IMG/VR virus record: IMGVR_UViG_3300031758_000010 | Location: 62,001-126,000 of that record | Reading direction: 5' to 3' (one strand) | Origin: a virus | DNA length: 64,000 bases | Shown: one piece after another, positions 59,719 through 64,000 of the stretch | How the letters are laid out: each line of letters begins with the position of its first letter | Numbering within the stretch: the stretch's first letter is position 1 | Notes under the pieces: model-generated | Told to the model about the DNA's origin: nothing | What the model saw: the letters and a program-made list of their open reading frames with translations, nothing else | Database searches by the model: none | Made by a program: the position numbers and the translations under genes

Positions 59719-60054
59719 TTAATTATAATAGGGTATTCTCAACGCAAACCACTTCGTGTTGTTGCGCCATTCGGTGTTTGTGACCTTCATTTGTAGTCTA
59801 TTTTCAACCCATCTACCAATAACTGGTTCAGAATCATAATGTGACATAGAAAAGAAGGTGGAAATTTCTTCAATTAATTTATAATGTACATAACACCAAT
59901 TATCATTTTTATCATATTTAATTTGAGCGTATACATCATTCACTGAGTTCACGAAGTATATTTTTTCATCAAAGTTAATCTGAATAAAATCTTGGTTATC
60001 CAAATACTTAAAGATTACTTTATCAATTTGTGATTCGGTGATTAGGTATTTCAT
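59719..60054 (-). CDS. Tandem paralogue, tag MKYLITE
   Basis: 111 residues, MKYLITE-SQIDKVIFKYLD, then FVNSVNDVYAQIKYDKNDNW and EISTFFSMSHYDSEPVIGRWVENRL. Overlaps the upstream gene by four bases (ATGA), so it is coupled rather than having its own box. Confidence 0.65.
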   Translation of the reverse strand: MKYLITESQIDKVIFKYLDNQDFIQINFDEKIYFVNSVNDVYAQIKYDKNDNWCYVHYKLIEEISTFFSMSHYDSEPVIGRWVENRLQMKVTNTEWRNNTKWFALRIPYYN

Positions 60055-60362
60055 TTGATTAATATTACGTCTATTGTTATACCATAAACTTCATACGGGG
60101 GAAAACCTGTATTGGGGCTATAACCACTTGTTTTAATATCCAAATAAGTCAATATTGTTCTCCTAATCTCACGTTCAAAATTTCGTTCTTTTAATTCGTC
60201 AGGGTTATAATGGTTAGGGTTGGTTATGTATGAATCATCAATATCATAAAAATAAACATCAATTAATATCTCATCATCATATTCACTCTTTCTAACTTTA
60301 ATCTTTTCAGGTGAGTATAACGATTCAATCAACTTAACAATGGCTTTAATTTTACTGTTCAT
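60051..60362 (-). CDS. Different protein inside the paralogue array
   Basis: 103 residues from the ATG at 60362, where a variant late box lies 4 bases upstream. MNSKIKAIVKLIE-SLYSPE contains LIE but no MKYLITE. The body (VDVYFYDIDDSYITNPNHY, ending YEVYGITIDVILIK) is unlike the paralogues. Unknown. Confidence 0.6.
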   Translation of the reverse strand: MNSKIKAIVKLIESLYSPEKIKVRKSEYDDEILIDVYFYDIDDSYITNPNHYNPDELKERNFEREIRRTILTYLDIKTSGYSPNTGFPPYEVYGITIDVILIK

Positions 60363-60366
60363 ATGA

Positions 60367-60374
60367 TATAAATT
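60367..60374 (-). promoter_or_regulatory. Variant late-type box AATTTATA before 60362
   Basis: Minus AATTTATA 4 bases before the ATG at 60362; the sequence TATCAT that follows equals that of the other array members. Confidence 0.4.
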
Positions 60375-60702
60375 ACGACCATATACCACCGACGCGTTTC
60401 TGAGCCGCGGAGAGAGGTTTAATGTGAGACACCTCTACCTCTAAAGTTTTTTCAACCCATCTAGCGATAACTACTTTAGAATCAGATTTATCCATAGAAA
60501 AGAAGTCGGAAATTTGATTAATTACTTTGTCACTAAGCATACAAACTCCACTTTCTTTATTGTATACAATTATAGAGGTGACATCTCCCTCAGATTTTTT
60601 AAAGTATATTTTATTATCCTTTTTAACTTGAACTAATCCTTGACTATCCAAATACATGAATATAAAGTTATCCATTTGTGATTCTGTTATAATGTATTTC
60701 AT
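60373..60702 (-). CDS. Tandem paralogue, tag MKYIITE, first of the array
   Basis: 109 residues, MKYIITE-SQMDNFIFMYLD, then YFKKSEGDVTSIIVYNKESG and QISDFFSMDKSDSKVVIARWVE. The C-terminal tail is extended with HIKPLSAAQKR. Divergent from the nitroreductase. Confidence 0.65.
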   Translation of the reverse strand: MKYIITESQMDNFIFMYLDSQGLVQVKKDNKIYFKKSEGDVTSIIVYNKESGVCMLSDKVINQISDFFSMDKSDSKVVIARWVEKTLEVEVSHIKPLSAAQKRVGGIWS

Positions 60703-60706
60703 ATGA

Positions 60707-60714
60707 TATAAATA
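60707..60714 (-). promoter_or_regulatory. Late-type promoter box TATTTATA before 60702
   Basis: Minus TATTTATA 4 bases before the ATG at 60702. Confidence 0.55.
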
Positions 60715-60786
60715 TAATGACGCAACAAAATAACCACCTTTACTTAACGGGGGGAATTTACTATAATTAAAATAAAAAATATAGAT

Positions 60787-61416
60787 ATGAATATAATCGA
60801 ATCGTTGCAGTGGAGATACGCCACAAAGAAAATGAATGGGGAGAAAATCCCACAGGATAAATTAGATAGAATATTAGAGGCAACACGACTGGCCCCGAGT
60901 TCATATGGACTAACACCATATAATGTAATCGTGGTGGAGAACCAAGAACTAAAGGAACAACTTGTTTCAGCATGTTATGGTCAGACACAACTGGCAGATT
61001 CATCAGCGGTATTAGTATTTGCCACATGGGACACAATCAATGAAGAATCGGTGGACAAGTATATGAATGAAATTGCCACCCAAAGAGGAATCGGTGTAGA
61101 TATGTTAGCTGACTTTAATGGTATGGTTAAAGGAACACTCTCATATATGAATGAAGAACAGAAAACAACATGGGCTCAGAAACAAACATATATAGGATTA
61201 GGTTTCGCATTAGTAACAGCGGCATTAGAAGAAGTAGATTCAACTCCAATGGAGGGATTCGTTCCAGCACAAGTAGATGAAATATTAGGTCTTAAAGAGT
61301 TAGGTCTAAAGTCATCAGTACTTCTTACATTAGGATATAGAGATTCAGACAATGATTACCTATCAGCACTTAAGAAAGTAAGATGGGATAATGAGATGTT
61401 CTTTATTAGAAAATAA
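60787..61416 (+). CDS. Nitroreductase-family NAD(P)H-dependent flavin oxidoreductase
   Basis: 209 residues. LQWRYATKKMNG at the start, LDRILEATRLAPSSYGLTPYNVIVVE (FMN binding, about 28-53), QTYIGLGFALVTAALEEVDSTPMEGF (about 138-163) and LLTLGYRD near the end are all typical of NfsB-like enzymes. They reduce quinones or nitro compounds with FMN. A metabolic accessory gene in a phage, probably acquired from a host, with its own terminator. Single-gene plus-strand unit. Confidence 0.88.
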   Translation: MNIIESLQWRYATKKMNGEKIPQDKLDRILEATRLAPSSYGLTPYNVIVVENQELKEQLVSACYGQTQLADSSAVLVFATWDTINEESVDKYMNEIATQRGIGVDMLADFNGMVKGTLSYMNEEQKTTWAQKQTYIGLGFALVTAALEEVDSTPMEGFVPAQVDEILGLKELGLKSSVLLTLGYRDSDNDYLSALKKVRWDNEMFFIRK

Positions 61417-61440
61417 TATAATATACTCACTCACTACAAT

Positions 61441-61467
61441 GGGGACTCCTAAAGGGTCCCCTTTTTC
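61441..61467 (+). terminator. Terminator after the nitroreductase
   Basis: GGGGAC and GTCCCC arms with a short loop, then a T run. Confidence 0.85.
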
Positions 61468-61503
61468 GTTCATTCGTACATTATATTATTATACCCGATT
61501 AGT

Positions 61504-61533
61504 TTGATATTTAATATAATATACGTATATTTG
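61504..61533 (+). promoter_or_regulatory. Bacteroidota-type promoter before 61563
   Basis: TTG at 61504-61506, 19 bases, TATATTTG at 61526-61533. A second AT box (TATTTATAA) follows, 30 bases before the ATG. Confidence 0.7.
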
Positions 61534-61562
61534 TATATATTTATAATGTAAAGGGTATAATT

Positions 61563-62111
61563 ATGGAACAAATGATGATTTACGGACTATATTGTCCGAA
61601 TACAAATAAGCCAGTATATGTTGGGCAATCAAAGGTGGGGTTATATAGACCCTTTGCACATATAAATGAGAAGTCACATAGTGATAAAGTAAACGAGTGG
61701 GTTAAGTTTCTAAAGAAGGATGGACAAAGTCCCGTATTAGTTATATTAGAACAAAACTTCCCAAACAAATATACAAATGATAAGGAGTTGTTTTGGATTA
61801 ATAAGTTCATCAATGACGGGAATGTATTACTAAATCAGGCGGGAATCAAACCATACTATTTCTATCACACGCAACTAAAGAACGAGAATGAGGATGATTA
61901 CCTATTAGAACTCAGGAACTTTGTGAAGACGAGGAGAAAGATGTTAAAGTTAAGTCAGAAAGAACTTGCTGAAAAGTCAGGTCTCGGACTACGATTCATT
62001 AGAGAATTCGAACAGGGGACAAAGACAAACTTCCAAACTGATTCAATATATCAACTGTGTAGAATGTTCGGACGTAATAAGATGTCAATTACATTTGTGG
62101 TAGATAATTAA
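61563..62111 (+). CDS. GIY-YIG nuclease domain fused to a HipB-type HTH
   Basis: 182 residues. N-terminal GIY-YIG-like part: MIYGLYCPNTNKPVYVGQSK with the paired Y-x-G motif, then an R in YRPFAHI and a Glu at NDKELFWINKF (about 76). C-terminal XRE-type HTH: RRKMLKLSQKELAEKSGLGL (about 123-142) then RFIREFEQG, like HipB. This could be a self-regulating nuclease or a regulator that uses the GIY-YIG fold for DNA contact. Host-type promoter upstream. The inverted repeat downstream begins inside its stop codon. Confidence 0.7.
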   Translation: MEQMMIYGLYCPNTNKPVYVGQSKVGLYRPFAHINEKSHSDKVNEWVKFLKKDGQSPVLVILEQNFPNKYTNDKELFWINKFINDGNVLLNQAGIKPYYFYHTQLKNENEDDYLLELRNFVKTRRKMLKLSQKELAEKSGLGLRFIREFEQGTKTNFQTDSIYQLCRMFGRNKMSITFVVDN

Positions 62112-62208
62112 TAAGATAATCTCATTCCCCCCATTTTACTACGTAATCGTTCCACTCCACTATCGTTACGTTCCACTAATGGGTTCATTCGTTTATCTTA
62201 TTAATTAT
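62104..62208. repeat. 16-base inverted repeat flanking 73 bases
   Basis: ATAATTAATAAGATAA at 62104-62119 and its complement at 62193-62208, enclosing two copies of CGTTCCACT. It could form a cruciform, bind a regulator, or mark an element end. No target-site duplication is evident. Confidence 0.6.
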
Positions 62209-62794
62209 TCCCCCATATATGAGGGACACAATGTATAGGACATATAGTAACCCATAGTGAAATAATGTGTGAGATGTATAAGATTATACTATATGGTATT
62301 ATACTAATGGGTATAATTTTGGTGTGTGATTATGGTGGGAGATTACAGGTCATTAATGACAATGATTTCTCCCACAATTTACCACACATATTATTGTCCA
62401 TATGTAAGGTGTCTATGTTTAAGGGGAAGTATAATGTCCCACTAAAGTGGTTTCGTTGAAGGTCTATCCTAACACACTACGTGTTCCCCCGCTGTATGGG
62501 GATTAATAGACATTTTTTGCTGGGTTTTATATATAGTAAAAAAAATAGTGTTCCTGACTACTACAGAGGGGGAAAATCCCCTTTCTTATACCCTACGTGA
62601 CCATTAGTGGTGGTAAATTGTGGTAAGACATGGTGGTAAAAGGTGGGAGAAATACGTCAAAAGGGATTATCCCCATCTTAACGTTCACCTGACATTTTGA
62701 CAAAATCAAGTTTTTTAACACATTTAACAATAAAAAAATGGACCTGACACTATGACAGAATTGACTTCCCCCTATTATATCTTATCATTATAAC
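62112..62794. other. Gene-poor 0.7 kb region with repeats and hairpins
   Basis: No convincing gene. It holds half of the inverted repeat at 62193, a CCCC-GGGG hairpin near 62490, a GGGGA-AAA-TCCCC hairpin near 62567, three GTGGTAA direct repeats at 62610-62639 and several G/T-rich stretches. A 64-residue hydrophobic reading frame at 62265-62459 is possible but weak. Origin or regulatory region is a guess. Confidence 0.5.
62610..62639 (+). repeat. Three GTGGTAA direct repeats
   Basis: GTGGTAA at 62610, 62620 and 62633, spaced 10 and 13 bases, iteron-like. Downstream gene starts 155 bases later. Confidence 0.55.
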
Positions 62795-63100
62795 ATGTAC
62801 TTAAACAAGTTTTCAACAAGTGTGGAAAAAAAGGGTGAGGACTTTATTGTGAATTATGAAGACAACACTCACTACGGACATTGTATATACAGGACAATGG
62901 AACTTACGGGAAATAAGAAACCCATCCGTCAGTCAGTACTCTTAATGACTCACTGTCAGATGGGGGGAATTATTGATTCAATAAATAATCAAACTCCACT
63001 TACAGAAAAGGACCACGAAGGTCTATCCAAAGAGATTAGGGAACACTCACTACAGACTCTGACTACTTGGCTCTCAGGTCAGAAAGAAGATAACGATTAA
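62795..63100 (+). CDS. Hypothetical protein
   Basis: 101 residues, MYLNKFSTSVEKKGEDFIVN start, with His/Cys residues (THYGHCIYR, MTHCQMGG) and a helical end. No family recognised. Its 3-prime end overlaps the convergent peptidase gene by 38 bases. Confidence 0.5.
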   Translation: MYLNKFSTSVEKKGEDFIVNYEDNTHYGHCIYRTMELTGNKKPIRQSVLLMTHCQMGGIIDSINNQTPLTEKDHEGLSKEIREHSLQTLTTWLSGQKEDND

Positions 63101-63458
63101 ACTTCTTCTCAACAAACCTAGCCTCAACCTCAAAGGGGTTGTCCCAATAACCATGTGTAATAAGAGCGGGGATATACTTGGTACGAACAGGTTGTAAGTA
63201 GTGAGTATATTCATGAATGAATGTGGAGGTTAAACGACCAACAGTCTTACACTCGGTAAGAGATACATGGATATGATTATTGACGGGACAATAAAAACCA
63301 TAGAACCCATCATCATCTTTTCCAAAGGAGTATGTGAGACCAGAGCGTTTTCTATTGTTAACCCCCATGTTCTCATAACACCACTCAGCGCAGAACTGAA
63401 GAACTTTCTTGATTTGTTTCTTGGTTAAGGTTTCTATTGGTGTTTTGCTGTATATCAT
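63063..63458 (-). CDS. HExxH metallopeptidase-like protein
   Basis: 131 residues from the ATG at 63458. TFIHEYTHYLQ (about residue 80) is an HExxH zinc motif, and NPFEVEARF about 25 residues later offers a third ligand Glu, as in ImmA/SprT-type minimal peptidases. A longer start at 63509 would overlap the upstream gene by 125 bases. Could cleave a phage or host regulator; inference. Confidence 0.65.
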   Translation of the reverse strand: MIYSKTPIETLTKKQIKKVLQFCAEWCYENMGVNNRKRSGLTYSFGKDDDGFYGFYCPVNNHIHVSLTECKTVGRLTSTFIHEYTHYLQPVRTKYIPALITHGYWDNPFEVEARFVEKKFNRYLLSDLRAK

Positions 63459-63816
63459 TCTTTTTCTTTTTATAGGTGAACTTATGAACTCGTGAACTTT
63501 GGATACCATAGAACATCAGCATGGTATGTAGAAGATTATTGGGGAAAAAATAGTACATATTATTATTCCTTCTTCGGGTAATGGCCGTCTTGCTATACCA
63601 ACCATTCTCTGCCATTCTTTGGTACCTTGGATTATCCTCGGTGATATCCACTTCAACATTGATTCTTGCCCAAGCAATCTCCCCATCATTATGAGGGTAT
63701 GACATCTCATGAATGGAGATAAACCTAAGGGTCCCTTTCATGCCATCACAGTCAAAGGGGAATAACTTCTTTCCCATTGTCTCTCTAATAATCTTGGTGA
63801 GTCGTTTGTTATCCAT
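63385..63816 (-). CDS. Hypothetical basic protein
   Basis: 143 residues from the ATG at 63816; the start is decided by the promoter, whose -7 element lies between this ATG and an upstream in-frame ATG at 63843. MDNKRLTKIIRETMGKKLFP start, a beta-rich middle and a basic, Asn/Gln-rich end. Overlaps the peptidase start by 74 bases. Unknown. Confidence 0.6.
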   Translation of the reverse strand: MDNKRLTKIIRETMGKKLFPFDCDGMKGTLRFISIHEMSYPHNDGEIAWARINVEVDITEDNPRYQRMAENGWYSKTAITRRRNNNMYYFFPNNLLHTMLMFYGIQSSRVHKFTYKKKKNDIQQNTNRNLNQETNQESSSVLR

Positions 63817-63820
63817 GACA

Positions 63821-63850
63821 CAAATATACGGCGACTTCCCCATTGTACAA
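63821..63850 (-). promoter_or_regulatory. Bacteroidota-type promoter before 63816
   Basis: Minus TTG at 63850-63848, 19 bases, TATATTTG at 63828-63821; ATG 4 bases later, so the mRNA would be nearly leaderless. Confidence 0.75.
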
Positions 63851-64000
63851 ATCTACTTATCAACAATATTATTTGTTAAATCTCTTGGAGGATATTAATC
63901 TGTGCCGTACCTTTGGTTGATGCCTTTCTGTGTGGGGGAAACAATAAAGCATCATGCTAAGTTACGACCCCCAAGGTTAACTACCAAACAATTTAACACT

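Noticed and set aside
62265-62459. 64-residue hydrophobic frame
   Set aside because: No promoter or overlap support, in a repeat-rich region; a real small membrane protein cannot be excluded.
1-64000. tRNA genes
   Set aside because: I looked for T-arm GGTTCGA patterns with a matching acceptor stem and found only coincidental hits in coding DNA, such as near 52612.

Overview
The window looks like part of a large, AT-rich, tailed bacteriophage that infects a member of the Bacteroidota. Phage evidence: a T4-type gp46/gp47 (Rad50/Mre11-like) recombination pair, a primase, a RecB-like nuclease, a sigma factor, cell-wall hydrolases with spanin-like partners, DUF932, DUF3310, a GIY-YIG homing endonuclease, and dozens of small tightly packed or overlapping genes. 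Host evidence: several promoters match the Bacteroidota sigma pattern TTG-N19/20-TAnnTTTG, and there is a Bacteroidota-type histone H1-like protein. No terminase, portal, capsid, DNA polymerase or tRNA gene was recognised, so this is a fragment of a larger genome.

Layout. (1) 1-11890, minus strand: a fibre/adhesin locus. It holds three very large secreted-type or virion surface proteins in which globular domains are joined by Thr-Pro linkers of up to about 480 residues, a trypsin-like serine protease, and a short N-domain paralogue. It is driven by T4-like late boxes at 11907 and 4161. (2) 11975-20120, plus: primase, PD-(D/E)XK nuclease, lytic transglycosylase, gp47-like and gp46-like recombination proteins, and a sigma-70 family factor, closed by a strong terminator. 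(3) 20186-23342: lysis-type cassette (membrane proteins, amidase endolysin, nested spanin-like pair). (4) 23335-31654: probable internal virion proteins, histone H1-like protein, DnaJ, a Dam-type methylase. (5) 31711-41323: DUF932, a PcfJ-like protein, homing endonuclease, thioredoxin and glutaredoxin, DUF3310, a second DNA methyltransferase. (6) 41366-56938: many small genes on both strands, including a DHH phosphoesterase, SmpB, a Dps-like protein, an L,D-transpeptidase-like protein, DoxX and a CYTH protein. (7) 56958-60702, minus: a tandem family of about 100-residue paralogues. (8) 60787-63816: nitroreductase, a GIY-YIG/HipB-type HTH fusion, a gene-poor 0.7 kb region with repeats, and an HExxH peptidase.

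The most interesting pattern crosses regions 3-7. About two dozen otherwise unrelated proteins begin with a short peptide ending in (I/L)-x-E, for example MKYLITE-SQ, MKFIISE-HQ, MKNILISE-KQ, MKKILSE-SG, or a longer amphipathic version ending ILIE-Q, INE-T, LNE-Q. (I/L)xE is the cleavage rule of the T4 prohead protease, and in T4 such N-terminal peptides send internal proteins into the capsid. Most of these genes also have a TATTTAT(A/T/C/G) box just upstream, one base from the T4 late box TATAAATA, often only 3-5 bases before the ATG. I infer a large packaged and possibly injected protein set, expressed late from near-leaderless transcripts. Neither the protease gene nor any experiment is visible here, so this remains a hypothesis.
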